Shown: positions 23,640 to 31,978, numbered from the stretch's first letter. The stretch is DNA of 34,545 bases from Syntrophomonadaceae bacterium (GCA_018432955.1 JAHDSE010000064.1:1-34545), one strand, 5' to 3'. A program made the numbers and translations. The notes: generated by a model not told the origin, from the letters alone.

Positions 23640-24671
23640 ATGCTGGCGAAATTTAAAAAGCCGAAACTCTTTACTAAAAGAACAGGCATTGGCCTGGATA
23701 TAGGGAGCAGGAAAATAAAGATGCTTGAACTGAAAAGGGACAATAACTGCTTGCATCTGCTTAAATATGGAAGTATATCTACAGCAGCGGGAGCAGTAGA
23801 AGCCGGTTGCATACTGGAGCCTGAAAGTCTCGGAAAGGAAGTCGGTGAATTATCTGTCCGGCTTGGTTTCAAGGGAAAAGGACTGGTATCAGTGATATCA
23901 GGGCCGCAGGTTTACATTCGGAATATCATAATGCCCAGTATGAAAAAACAAGAGCTTAAAGAAGCAGTATTATTTCAAGCTACAAGCTTTCTCCCGATTC
24001 CGTTCGAGGAAGCAGCTATGGACATCTTTCCGCTCAGGGAATTTGAAGATGAACAAGGGAAGAAAACCGAAGTATTCTTTGTGGCTGTACGACGCCAGCA
24101 GGTGGAGAACCTTGAACTGCTGTGCCGGATTGCCGGGCTAAAGCTGGCTGCAGTGGAAATAGAACCCCTGGCAATCCTGCGCTTGAACAGATTCAAAAAG
24201 GGCGGTATTAAAGCTTTTTTAAGTATGGGGGCTTCTCGTTCCTGCTTTTTTGTATTCCAGGATGAGATACTCTTGTTTTACCGCACTCTTCCTTTTGCCT
24301 GTACACCTTTTTATCACAGCGCAGACTTAATTGGAGGAGATAATTATTCGGATACAGCAGTTACTGAAGCCGGGCAGGATAGGAAATACGAATATATACT
24401 AAGGGATTTAGTAGTCGAACTCAATCGTTCCATAGAATACTACAATATGCAATATCCGGGAATATCATTGGAGAGTATTATTGTTTATGGAGGGGGGACA
24501 AGGCTTGGAAGCCTTTATGGTATTCTGGAAGGAGCCCTGGGATATAAGGTGGAATCCTTAGAGGCCTTTTCCAATATTGTTTTCCCGGAAAAGTTATCTG
24601 AAACTGCAATTGAAGAATTAAAATATGATTTCCCCTTAGCCCTTGGCCTGGCAGCCAGAAATCTGATTTAG
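23640..24671 (+). CDS. pilM: PilM-like actin-fold pilus assembly protein
   Basis: A 343-residue cytoplasmic protein of the actin/FtsA fold. The phosphate-1 motif is GIGLDIGSRKIKMLEL (about 16-31). PilM signatures follow: IIMPSMKKQELKEAVLFQA, IPFEEAAMD and the adenosine loop IIVYGGGTRLGSLYGIL. It binds the PilN N-terminal tail under the membrane. Here it comes after pilN and pilO, while the common order is pilM-N-O. ATG 23640 follows GTGGGGA. It is the last gene of the pilus run; a repeat mosaic follows. Confidence 0.88.
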   Translation: MLAKFKKPKLFTKRTGIGLDIGSRKIKMLELKRDNNCLHLLKYGSISTAAGAVEAGCILEPESLGKEVGELSVRLGFKGKGLVSVISGPQVYIRNIIMPSMKKQELKEAVLFQATSFLPIPFEEAAMDIFPLREFEDEQGKKTEVFFVAVRRQQVENLELLCRIAGLKLAAVEIEPLAILRLNRFKKGGIKAFLSMGASRSCFFVFQDEILLFYRTLPFACTPFYHSADLIGGDNYSDTAVTEAGQDRKYEYILRDLVVELNRSIEYYNMQYPGISLESIIVYGGGTRLGSLYGILEGALGYKVESLEAFSNIVFPEKLSETAIEELKYDFPLALGLAARNLI

Positions 24672-24699
24672 GTAGCAGCCAAGACTGCGTATTTAATTA

Positions 24700-24953
24700 A
24701 CCACGGGTTCGCTTCGCTCACACACGGATAAACACGGATTTTTTATTTTGATTTTCAGGATAACGAAAGCTATAGCTTTCGTTATCCTGAGGGGTTGACA
24801 ACCCCGTCCCTTGTCAATCCCGGTCAGATTCTACGAAGTGAAGAATTTTAATGCTTCGTAGGGGCACCCGCAAGGGGTGCCCCTACATATAAAAAACGGA
24901 TCCGTGTTAATCTGCCTCCGCAGGATCTGTGTGCGAGCGTAGCGAGCCTGTGT
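24700..24953 (+). repeat. Nested palindrome mosaic between pilM and tldD
   Basis: The 413-bp gap holds no gene. Outer imperfect inverted repeats (24701-24745 and 24891-24953) share CACGGAT-type and GCTTCGCTCACAC-type words. Inside, in order, are a perfect 36-bp palindrome (24755-24790), GGGGTT/AACCCC (24791-24805), CTACGAAG/CTTCGTAG (24831-24861) and a 12-bp stem GTAGGGGCACCC (24858-24869) with its complement at 24875-24886. The last two share bases and so may switch between structures. It looks like repeats inserted into repeats. Confidence 0.75.
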
Positions 24954-25084
24954 CAAAAAAATTCCCTTGCTACGTAGTCTCTGTCATAAATGCATTTTGA
25001 ATTAAATTATTATTCTAAAGGAATCTTAATAATATAAATAGAATTTTTATATAAAAGGTTTTTAAAAAAAATAGGGGGTAAGGA

Positions 25085-26512
25085 ATGCTGGATAAGAGTA
25101 TCTTGACCATGCTTTTGGATCAGGCTTTAAAAAAGGGCGCAGATTTTGCGGAGATATATATTGAAGAAAAACGGGTTTCAAATGTATTCTGTGAAGATGA
25201 CCGTATAGAGAAAATCAATAGCGGCCGGGAAAAAGGCGTAGGAATTCGCGTAATCGAGGATGGGAGTACGGCCTATGTTCACAGCAGTGACCTGAGTATT
25301 GAAGGATTACAAAAGGCAGCTGCTGTTGCTGCTGGAACAGCAGCCAAGAATGGGGGCGGGGAACACCGGGAAATATCTTTGTCCACAAAGCAGGCTTTAC
25401 AGGATATCAAGTTTAAACGGCTTCCCGAAGAGGTAGCTTTTGATGAAAAAATCAGCTATGTAATGGCGGCCAATAAAGTGGCCCGTGATTTCAGCAAGGA
25501 AATCCGGCAGGCAAGTGTAGCGATAGCTGATATCCATAAAAAAATTCAGATTGCTAACAGTAATGGGGAAATGATCGAGGAAGAACGCAGCAGAGTAAGG
25601 ACTGTGGTAAATACTGTTGCTGCCCGTGACGGACTTATTCAAACAGCCTATGAATCAGCCGGCGGTGCGTGCGGATGGGAGTTTATGGAAAGCATTTCCG
25701 TCGAAGATATGGCAGAGAAAGCAGCAAATCTATCTGTCAAGATGCTTTCTGCCCACCCTGCACCTCTGGGACGGATGCCGGTGCTTATGTCTTCTGAGGC
25801 TGGCGGGACAATGGTACATGAAGCCTGCGGACATGGGCTGGAAGCAGATCTGGTACAAAAGGGCCTTTCTGTATACAAAAACAAGATGGGGCAAAAGGTT
25901 GCTGCCGAATGTGTGACTGTGATTGATGATGGTACTCTAAAAGGACGTTACGGTTCCTCCGTATTTGACGACGAGGGTGCTTATTCGCAAAAGACGGTCC
26001 TTATTGAAAAGGGCGAACTCAGGCATTATCTCTATGATTACTTAACTGCAAACAGGGAAGACAAGGAATCAACCGGCAACGGCAGGAGGGAATCCTATCA
26101 GCATAAGCCTATTCCGCGAATGACAAATACATATATTGCACCTGGTCAAGATGATCCGGAAAAAATTCTCAAATCTACATCAAAGGGTTTGCTGGTTAAA
26201 AAAATGGGCGGGGGTCAGGTAAATACAACAAATGGTGATTTTGTATTTGATGTTCAGGAAGGATATTATATTGAAGACGGAGAAATAAAATATCCGGTCA
26301 GGGGAGCTACAATAACCGGAAATGGACCCAGGGCCCTGATGGATATCGAACGCCTGGGCAAGGATTTGGGTTTTGCTATCGGTGTTTGCGGCAAGGATGG
26401 GCAGGGAGTGCCGGTATCCGATGCCCAACCAACAATTCGCATTAAAGAACTTACTGTCGGCGGAACCGGCAGCAATAATGGCCCGCAGATTAAACGGATA
26501 AGGCGCATGTAA
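25085..26512 (+). CDS. tldD: TldD metalloprotease subunit
   Basis: A 475-residue TldD (E. coli TldD is 481). The catalytic zinc motif HEACGH (245-250) with downstream Glu is intact (VHEACGHGLEADL). The family segments GMGGGQVNTTNGDFVF-like (VKKMGGGQVNTTNGDF) and the C-terminal VGGTGSNNGPQIKRIRRM are clear. TldD works as a heterodimer with TldE to cleave unfolded or modified peptides, including RiPP leader peptides and antitoxins. ATG 25085 follows GGGGGTAAGG. Its partner gene follows after about 290 bp of repeats. No RiPP precursor or modification gene is in the window. Confidence 0.93.
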   Translation: MLDKSILTMLLDQALKKGADFAEIYIEEKRVSNVFCEDDRIEKINSGREKGVGIRVIEDGSTAYVHSSDLSIEGLQKAAAVAAGTAAKNGGGEHREISLSTKQALQDIKFKRLPEEVAFDEKISYVMAANKVARDFSKEIRQASVAIADIHKKIQIANSNGEMIEEERSRVRTVVNTVAARDGLIQTAYESAGGACGWEFMESISVEDMAEKAANLSVKMLSAHPAPLGRMPVLMSSEAGGTMVHEACGHGLEADLVQKGLSVYKNKMGQKVAAECVTVIDDGTLKGRYGSSVFDDEGAYSQKTVLIEKGELRHYLYDYLTANREDKESTGNGRRESYQHKPIPRMTNTYIAPGQDDPEKILKSTSKGLLVKKMGGGQVNTTNGDFVFDVQEGYYIEDGEIKYPVRGATITGNGPRALMDIERLGKDLGFAIGVCGKDGQGVPVSDAQPTIRIKELTVGGTGSNNGPQIKRIRRM

Positions 26513-26568
26513 GTTTTAAATTCAGAATATTAAATTTTTAATTAATGTAAGATGCTTATGCTTCATAA
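26513..26568 (+). repeat. AT-rich hairpin repeat (family B, copy 2)
   Basis: Contains TTTTTAATTAATGTA followed by the imperfect hairpin GATGCTTATGCTTC. It resembles 32504-32560 base for base over most of its length and, in reverse orientation, 14590-14695. It lies directly beside a family A MITE-like copy, as at 32504. Confidence 0.55.
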
Positions 26569-26572
26569 TACT

Positions 26573-26724
26573 TGAGGTTTTTGCATAATTAGCTTTTTAA
26601 TATGATTCGTTGGGTACTTTAGTACTGTCATCCTGAGGCAAGGCCGAAGGATCTTAAGATTCACCCTCCAGGCACTACTGATGTCCGCTTCGTTCACGAT
26701 TAAGGTGGCTTCGCAAAACTCTCA
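26573..26724 (+). mobile_element. MITE-like repeat, 152 bp (family A, copy 2)
   Basis: The left end is TGAGGTTTTTGCATAATT (26573-26590) and the right end GCAAAACTCTCA (26713-26724). The interior (ATATGATTCGTTGGGTA, CTGTCATCCTGAGGC, CGAAGGATCTTAAGATTCAC, ACGATTAAGGTGGCTTCGC) matches the minus strand of the copy at 32561-32752. About 40 bp present in that copy are missing here just before the right end. It lies between tldD and tldE; a few in-frame codons upstream of tldE read through it but are not part of the protein. Confidence 0.75.
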
Positions 26725-26800
26725 CTTAATAATGATTATATCAGGAGCCCAATTTAGCCCAGGATCTTGCAAGATTTACCATGAAAGAAGGACGCTTCAA

Positions 26801-28141
26801 ATGAAAGAATTATTCACTGCTATCGGAGAAAGGATAATTGATGATGCCAGATACAGAGGGGTGGAAGCAGAGGCTTTCTTTTTGCATGACCGCGGTTTGA
26901 GTATAGAAATCGCTGATGCCAAGTTGGAGACTCTGAAAGAAGCCGAGGAAATAGGTTTGGGATTGAGGGTAATAAATAAGGGACGCCTGGGTTTTGCTTA
27001 TAGCAGTGATTTATCTGATCTCGCTATACAGGAACTGCTTGATAATGCCATCAGTATTTCAGCATTTACTGTTGCTGATGAGCATAATGTGCTGCCTGCC
27101 CGGGTTTCGGAATATCCCCGGATAGAACTTTTCGATGAGGAGATTTCTGCAAGCAGCATGGAAAGAAAAATAGAGATAGCCCGGGAGATGGAGAGTGCAG
27201 CTCAAAATACTGACAACCGGATAAGTATTATTGAAAGGGCTGGATATGAGGAAAGTGAGTTTACTGTCCACATCATGAATACTAATGGCCTGTATGCTTC
27301 AGCCAGAGCTAATTTAAGCAGTATCTACCTTTTCCTGGTAGCAGAAGAAAATGGTGATGCCCAGAACGGCTTTTCTGTTATGAGCAAAAAAAGAATCCAG
27401 GATCTGCAGCCGGATGCAGTAGCCAGGGAAGCAGCTCACAATGCTCTGAGAAGTCTCCATGCCAGCACAATTGCTTCAGGATTAATGCCCTGTATTATGG
27501 AACCTTATGTGTTCAGCAGGTTTCTGGCTATTATTGCCCGGATGCTGGATGCTGAAGCAGTTCAGAAGGGCAAGTCAATGTTCGCTGGCAGAGAAGGTGA
27601 ATCTGTGGGAACAGAGTGCTTTTCCCTGGTGGATGATGGGACCTTTGCGGATGGAGTTGCCAGCTTTCCATTTGATGGAGAGGGAGTGAACACACGAAGG
27701 AATATCCTTGTTGACAAGGGAGTATTGAAGACTTTTCTCTATGACAGCTATACTGCGAAAAAGGCCGGGCGATTATCTTCAGGCAATGGACAGCGCTCTT
27801 CTTTTCGAAGTTTGCCTTCAGTAGGCAGCAGTAATTTTATAATCCAGCCTGGCAAAAGCAGTCCCGAACAATTGATTGCAGATATTGACCGGGGTTTTTA
27901 CATTACCGGGGTCATGGGTATGCATACTGCCAATCCTATATCAGGAGATTTTTCGATTGGTGCTAATGGTATTTTGATACAAAAGGGGAAGCTTGATAAG
28001 GCAGTACGGGGAGTAACCATTGCTGGAAATATTGCCGAATTGCTTCGTGATATTGAAGCTGTGGGCAATGACCTGCGCTTTTTTGGAAGCAAGGCTTCTC
28101 CCAGCATTCGCTTAAAGGCTTTGAGTGTAGGAGGAGATTGA
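26801..28141 (+). CDS. pmbA: TldE/PmbA metalloprotease partner subunit
   Basis: A 446-residue PmbA (TldE) homologue (E. coli 450). It shares the TldD fold (SSGNGQRSSFRSLPSVGSSN, then MGMHTANPISGDFSIGANG, ending PSIRLKALSVGGD) but lacks HExxxH: the matching site reads PCIMEPYVFSRF. This is the usual non-catalytic TldE subunit. ATG 26801 has AAGAAGGA 8 nt upstream. The frame opens 120 nt earlier within a repeat, which is not credible coding. It is followed 18 bp later by aroQ. Confidence 0.92.
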   Translation: MKELFTAIGERIIDDARYRGVEAEAFFLHDRGLSIEIADAKLETLKEAEEIGLGLRVINKGRLGFAYSSDLSDLAIQELLDNAISISAFTVADEHNVLPARVSEYPRIELFDEEISASSMERKIEIAREMESAAQNTDNRISIIERAGYEESEFTVHIMNTNGLYASARANLSSIYLFLVAEENGDAQNGFSVMSKKRIQDLQPDAVAREAAHNALRSLHASTIASGLMPCIMEPYVFSRFLAIIARMLDAEAVQKGKSMFAGREGESVGTECFSLVDDGTFADGVASFPFDGEGVNTRRNILVDKGVLKTFLYDSYTAKKAGRLSSGNGQRSSFRSLPSVGSSNFIIQPGKSSPEQLIADIDRGFYITGVMGMHTANPISGDFSIGANGILIQKGKLDKAVRGVTIAGNIAELLRDIEAVGNDLRFFGSKASPSIRLKALSVGGD

Positions 28142-28159
28142 TTTTAAGGAGGTAAAGCG

Positions 28160-28609
28160 GTGGCTTCGAGAATACTGCTGATTAACGGACCCAACCTTAA
28201 TATGCTGGGAATAAGAGAACCCAGTACATATGGATACAGCTCTATCGAAGATATCAACCTTGAATTGGGGCAAATAGCCAAAGAAAAAGGGGTTCTTCTG
28301 GAGTTCTTTCAGTCCAACCATGAAGGGGCTATTGTAGACAGGATTCATGAAGCATACAATCAAACTGACCTGATAATAATAAATGCCGGTGCGCTTTCGC
28401 ATTACAGCATTGCGGTATATGATGCCTTGAAAGCAGTAAATATTCCGCTTATTGAGGTGCATCTAACCAATATATATGCCCGCGAAGATTTCCGGCAACA
28501 TTCTTTGATATCTCCTATTGCAGCAGGAGGAATTTTTGGCCTGGGTGCTTTGAGTTACAAAATGGCTTTTCTCGCAGCTTGTGAGTTACTCGAAAGAGGT
28601 GAAAACTGA
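28160..28609 (+). CDS. aroQ: Type II 3-dehydroquinate dehydratase
   Basis: A 149-residue class II dehydroquinase that converts 3-dehydroquinate to 3-dehydroshikimate, the step missing from the aro cluster upstream. Signatures are ILLINGPNLNMLGIREPSTYG with catalytic Tyr24, FFQSNHEG, IINAGALSHYSIAV with the catalytic histidine, and EVHLTNIYAREDFR. The GTG at 28160 has a near-perfect AAGGAGGT 6 nt upstream. Its TGA (28607-28609) shares its last base with the apparent ATT start of the next gene. Confidence 0.95.
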   Translation: MASRILLINGPNLNMLGIREPSTYGYSSIEDINLELGQIAKEKGVLLEFFQSNHEGAIVDRIHEAYNQTDLIIINAGALSHYSIAVYDALKAVNIPLIEVHLTNIYAREDFRQHSLISPIAAGGIFGLGALSYKMAFLAACELLERGEN

Positions 28610-29670
28610 TTGAAAATCGTCTGAAAAAATTTCGCTCTTTAATCGTAAAAAAGGAAATAGATGCCTTCCTGGTGAATAAAGCGGAGAATATTCGCTATTT
28701 ATCAGGTTTTAGCGGTGGCAGTGATGCCAGTCTTTTAATATCTTCTGAAAAAAATATTATTCTAACTGATTCCAGGTATATCGAACAGGCGAAAATAGAG
28801 TGCCCGGGATGGGAAATAGTACAGGAAAAGCCGCCAGGGATGGAGAAATTGATTGAGCTGAGTGCCGAATTCCTGAATATAGGTGTCGAAGGGCATAGTA
28901 TAACTTACCAGTTCTTTTCTGAACTGCAAAAAAGCTTGCAGAGTAAAATCCTGCCGATGATTAATTCAATAGAAGGTCTGCGATTAATCAAGGATGAAAA
29001 TGAACTCGAATTCCTGAGAAAAACTGCACAAATAAGTGACCAGGTTTTTCTGGATATATGTAATATTATTAGACCGGGACTCAGTGAGAGAAGTATTGCC
29101 AACCACATTGTTTTTCTATTAAAGGAAAAAGGCTGTGACAGGGAGTCTTTTCCCACTATTGCGGTGGCCGGGGAAAATGCATCATTGCCGCATGGCCAGC
29201 CGGGTGACCGCTTGCTGAAACCTGCTGATATGTTTACTATGGATTATGGGGGATTTTATCAGGGATATGCCGGGGATATGACCAGGACGGTGGCTATTGG
29301 CACAGCATCAAAAGAACTGCGGGATCGTTACCAGGCGGTTTTGGAGGCTCAGCACTTGGGAGTATCCATGGTAAAGGCCGGTGTTTCCTGCCGGGATATA
29401 GATACAGCTGTGCGGGAATGTTTGAAAAAGTATAAGCTGGATAATTATTTTCGCCATGGTACAGGTCATGGCGTAGGGCTGGAAATCCACGAAGAACCCA
29501 GGGTGTCTCCGCGAAGTGAAACGGTACTGGCAGAGAATATGATTATTACCATTGAACCTGGGATATATATACCGGGGTGGGGAGGAATACGCATAGAAGA
29601 CAGCGTAATAGTCAAGAATGGGGGATGTGAATTGCTGACCCGTTCAAATAAAGAACTAATAATTATTTGA
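28609..29670 (+). CDS. Xaa-Pro aminopeptidase (M24B) with apparent ATT start
   Basis: A 353-residue metallopeptidase that removes N-terminal residues ahead of proline. A creatinase-like N-terminal domain (about 1-125) precedes the pita-bread catalytic domain. Metal ligands are visible: Asp in MDYGGFYQGY and AGDMTRT, His in GTGHGVGLEIHEEP, Glu in TIEPGIYIPG and Glu in GIRIEDSVIV. The frame has no ATG, GTG or TTG between the upstream TGA (28600) and GTG 28672, which would cut off the conserved start. ATT 28609 gives (M)ENRLKKFRSLIVKKEIDAFL, the usual family N-terminus, and GAGGTG lies 7 nt upstream. Initiation at ATT, as in infC, is the best reading. A one-base deletion near 28612 that hides a TTG is the alternative. 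efp follows 18 bp later, a common pairing. Confidence 0.9.
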   Translation: MENRLKKFRSLIVKKEIDAFLVNKAENIRYLSGFSGGSDASLLISSEKNIILTDSRYIEQAKIECPGWEIVQEKPPGMEKLIELSAEFLNIGVEGHSITYQFFSELQKSLQSKILPMINSIEGLRLIKDENELEFLRKTAQISDQVFLDICNIIRPGLSERSIANHIVFLLKEKGCDRESFPTIAVAGENASLPHGQPGDRLLKPADMFTMDYGGFYQGYAGDMTRTVAIGTASKELRDRYQAVLEAQHLGVSMVKAGVSCRDIDTAVRECLKKYKLDNYFRHGTGHGVGLEIHEEPRVSPRSETVLAENMIITIEPGIYIPGWGGIRIEDSVIVKNGGCELLTRSNKELIII

Positions 29671-29688
29671 TTTTTATGGAGGGATATG

Positions 29689-30246
29689 ATGATTTCGGTA
29701 AATGATTTCAAAACCGGTGTTACTATCGAAATGGATGGACAGGCCTGGCAGGTAGTGGAGTTTCAACATGTAAAGCCTGGGAAGGGTGCAGCTTTTGTAA
29801 GGGCTAAACTAAGAAATGTAAAATCAGGCGGTTCAGTTGAAAGGACTTTCCGGGGTGGGGAAAAGGTACCTCGTGCTCACCTGGACAGGCGGGAAATGCA
29901 GTATTTATATAATGATGGTGAAGGCTATGTGTTTATGGATACCGAAAATTACGAACAGACATCAATAAGTCCAGAGGCTATAGGTGAGGGAGTAAAATGG
30001 CTTCTGGAAAACATGAATATACAGGTTCTTTTATTCCAGGGAAACATTATTGGGATTGAATTACCTAATTTTGTGGAATTGGAAGTTGTTGATACTGAAC
30101 CCGGAGTCAAAGGAGATACCGCTACGGGCGCGAGCAAGAGTGCTACCCTGGAAACCGGGGCGTCAGTGCAGGTGCCTCTTTTTGTCAATACCGGCGACAA
30201 ATTAAGAATAGATACCCGTACCGGAGCCTACATGGAAAGGGCTTAA
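29689..30246 (+). CDS. efp: Elongation factor P
   Basis: A 185-residue EF-P with three beta-barrel domains. The tip loop [15 protein letters not shown] carries the lysine normally at the modification position. The C-terminal signature [18 protein letters not shown], followed by [24 protein letters not shown], is complete. EF-P relieves ribosome stalling at polyproline. Two adjacent ATGs (29686 and 29689) follow GGAGGG; the second gives the common [10 protein letters not shown] start. No EpmA/EpmB modification genes are nearby. Confidence 0.95.
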   Translation: MISVNDFKTGVTIEMDGQAWQVVEFQHVKPGKGAAFVRAKLRNVKSGGSVERTFRGGEKVPRAHLDRREMQYLYNDGEGYVFMDTENYEQTSISPEAIGEGVKWLLENMNIQVLLFQGNIIGIELPNFVELEVVDTEPGVKGDTATGASKSATLETGASVQVPLFVNTGDKLRIDTRTGAYMERA

Positions 30247-30420
30247 CCGCAGCCGGGACAAGATGAGAACAGCCCACGGAAAAAAAAGTATATTTTTAAC
30301 CCTGAATCTTTTCTCCTTATTCTACAAATAATAAAGCTTAAGTCAGTGCCGTGTCAGAGGATAAAGTATGAACGTGAGCGGCAGACCACTTTATTATTTG
30401 GAAAAGGAGGATAAAGAGTT

Positions 30421-30870
30421 TTGAAAGAAATTTCTGAAAAAGTCAGTTATCTGCAGGGGCTCAGCGAGGGACTCAATGTAAACGAAAAAAGTCCACAGGG
30501 CAAGATTCTGAACGGAGTACTGGCAGTGCTCAGCGATATGGCTGATGAAATGGAAGACATACAAGTGGAAATGGAAAACATAAAGGATTATCTCGACAGC
30601 ATTGATGAAGACTTGTTTGAACTGGAGGAAAGCTGGCTGAACTCAGAAGAAGATTATCCGGAGCATATGGAACAGGAATGTCCCAATTGTGGCGAAACCG
30701 TGTATTTCTATTCCAGCTTAATGGATGATAAAGATGTTTTAGAAATAATTTGTCCCAAATGTAACGAGCATATTTTCATCAATGAGGGTGCATTTGACTA
30801 TGAACCTGCATTTATTGATGACGAATTGGGAACCGATAACCCTGATCTAAATAACCCTTCTCCATCATAA
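30421..30870 (+). CDS. CD1247-type acidic zinc-ribbon protein
   Basis: A 149-residue, very acidic protein. The N-terminal helical part (KVSYLQGLSEGLNVNEKSPQ, then a coiled coil with ADEMEDIQVEMENIKDYLDS) is the CD1247 N-terminal domain of Clostridia. A zinc ribbon is formed by CPNC and CPKC (about residues 83-86 and 115-118), and the tail is disordered. Function is unknown. The TTG start at 30421 has GGAGG about 10 nt upstream. The gene regularly lies between efp and spoIIIAA in this bacterial group. A strong terminator follows, separating it from spoIIIA. Confidence 0.8.
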   Translation: MKEISEKVSYLQGLSEGLNVNEKSPQGKILNGVLAVLSDMADEMEDIQVEMENIKDYLDSIDEDLFELEESWLNSEEDYPEHMEQECPNCGETVYFYSSLMDDKDVLEIICPKCNEHIFINEGAFDYEPAFIDDELGTDNPDLNNPSPS

Positions 30871-30883
30871 TACCGGCATCGAG

Positions 30884-30937
30884 CGGGGATGAGCTCTGAT
30901 TGCTATACAAAGCAATCAGAGCTCATCCCCGTTTTTT
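30884..30937 (+). terminator. Strong rho-independent terminator before spoIIIA
   Basis: A perfect 20-bp stem (30884-30903 with 30912-30931), an 8-nt loop TATACAAA and six T residues. It ends the efp/CD1247 transcript and leaves spoIIIAA to its own sporulation promoter. Confidence 0.92.
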
Positions 30938-30955
30938 GTTTTTCTGGACAGCAGA

Positions 30956-31006
30956 CCATATAGATTATATTGGAATATTTTTCTCCTGAAACCAATATCT
31001 ATATGG
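30956..31006 (+). promoter_or_regulatory. Inverted repeat upstream of spoIIIAA
   Basis: CCATATAGATTATATTGG (30956-30973) is the inverse of CCAATATCTATATGG (30992-31006) apart from a 3-nt insertion; the spacer is 18 nt. The right arm ends just before the AAAGGTGG ribosome-binding site. The spoIIIA operon of B. subtilis is transcribed by mother-cell sigma-E. The CATATA words here resemble a sigma-E -10 element (CATACA-T), but no clear -35 partner stands out. It may be an operator or a leader hairpin. Confidence 0.45.
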
Positions 31007-31022
31007 AAAGGTGGTGTTCTGA

Positions 31023-31976
31023 ATGGCTCTGCTGGATGAACTGATAGTAAAAAAAGAGGTGATTTCCTATCTTTCGCCCCCGATAAGAGAACTGTTTTGT
31101 TGCTTGAAAAAAGATGTCTATGCTCAACTGGAGGAAATCCGCTTAAGGTGTGCTCAACCTGTTTTATTAAAAATCGGTGACAAAGATTTCTCTATAGATG
31201 AACAAGGGCAGATGAACTCCAGCATTAACAGAGGTTATCGGGTAAGTGAAGATGATATTTACCGAACTGTTGCAGCGATAAGTGATAATTCCCTCTATGC
31301 GTTTGAAGAAGATATTAAAAGGGGCTTTATTACAGTTCCCGGGGGGCATAGAGTGGGACTGGCCGGGCAAGTGGTGATGAAAGGCCATGAAATATGTAAT
31401 ATAAAGGATTTTTCAGGGCTTTGTTTTCGGATTGCCCGGGAAGTGAGAGATTGTGCACGACCGCTCTTACACCATATTTGTGACAGTAAAAAATGCCGGG
31501 TCAAGAATACTCTGATAGTGTCAGCACCACGTTGTGGGAAAACTACTATCCTGCGGGATATTGCCAGACTGCTTTCGAATGGCGATATTTCACGGGCCTG
31601 CAATATTGTGGTTGTAGATGAACGCTCAGAAATTGCCGGTAGTTTTAGGGGTATTCCCCAGTTGGATTTGGGTCCCAGAACTGATGTGCTGGATTCCTGT
31701 CCCAAGGCTCTGGGGATGATCATTGCCGTACGTGCTCTATCACCACAGGTAATCATTACTGATGAGATAGGAAGAAAAGAAGATGTAGAGGCTATTCAGG
31801 AATGTGTTAATGCAGGTGTCGCGGTAGTTAGCAGTATCCATGCCGGTAATCTGGAGGAACTCCAAAAAAAACCCTTGCTAAAAGAACTGCTGTCTATGGG
31901 AATTTTCCAGTGTGCAATTTTTCTGTCCCGGCGAAAAGGGCCAGGGACTGTAGAAGAAATAATCAGGTGGGATTAA
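31023..31976 (+). CDS. spoIIIAA: Stage III sporulation ATPase SpoIIIAA
   Basis: A 317-residue secretion-type ATPase of the SpoIIIA channel made in the mother cell during engulfment. The N-terminal domain contains EEIRLRCAQPVLLKIG. The P-loop SAPRCGKTT (167-175) has Ser in place of the first Gly. Walker B is VIITDEIG (243-250), followed by the His segment VSSIHAGN. ATG 31023 has AAAGGTGG upstream. B. subtilis SpoIIIAA is 307 residues. It is followed 2 bp later by spoIIIAB. Confidence 0.93.
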   Translation: MALLDELIVKKEVISYLSPPIRELFCCLKKDVYAQLEEIRLRCAQPVLLKIGDKDFSIDEQGQMNSSINRGYRVSEDDIYRTVAAISDNSLYAFEEDIKRGFITVPGGHRVGLAGQVVMKGHEICNIKDFSGLCFRIAREVRDCARPLLHHICDSKKCRVKNTLIVSAPRCGKTTILRDIARLLSNGDISRACNIVVVDERSEIAGSFRGIPQLDLGPRTDVLDSCPKALGMIIAVRALSPQVIITDEIGRKEDVEAIQECVNAGVAVVSSIHAGNLEELQKKPLLKELLSMGIFQCAIFLSRRKGPGTVEEIIRWD

Positions 31977-31978
31977 AA

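Noticed and set aside
24700..24953. CRISPR array or tRNA cluster in the palindrome-rich gap
   Set aside because: The repeats are inverted and unequal, with no regular spacers, and no cloverleaf with a T-loop sequence is present.
26681..26800. Possible 40-residue N-terminal extension of TldE
   Set aside because: It is translated from a MITE-like repeat; the ATG at 26801 has a good ribosome-binding site and gives the normal family length.
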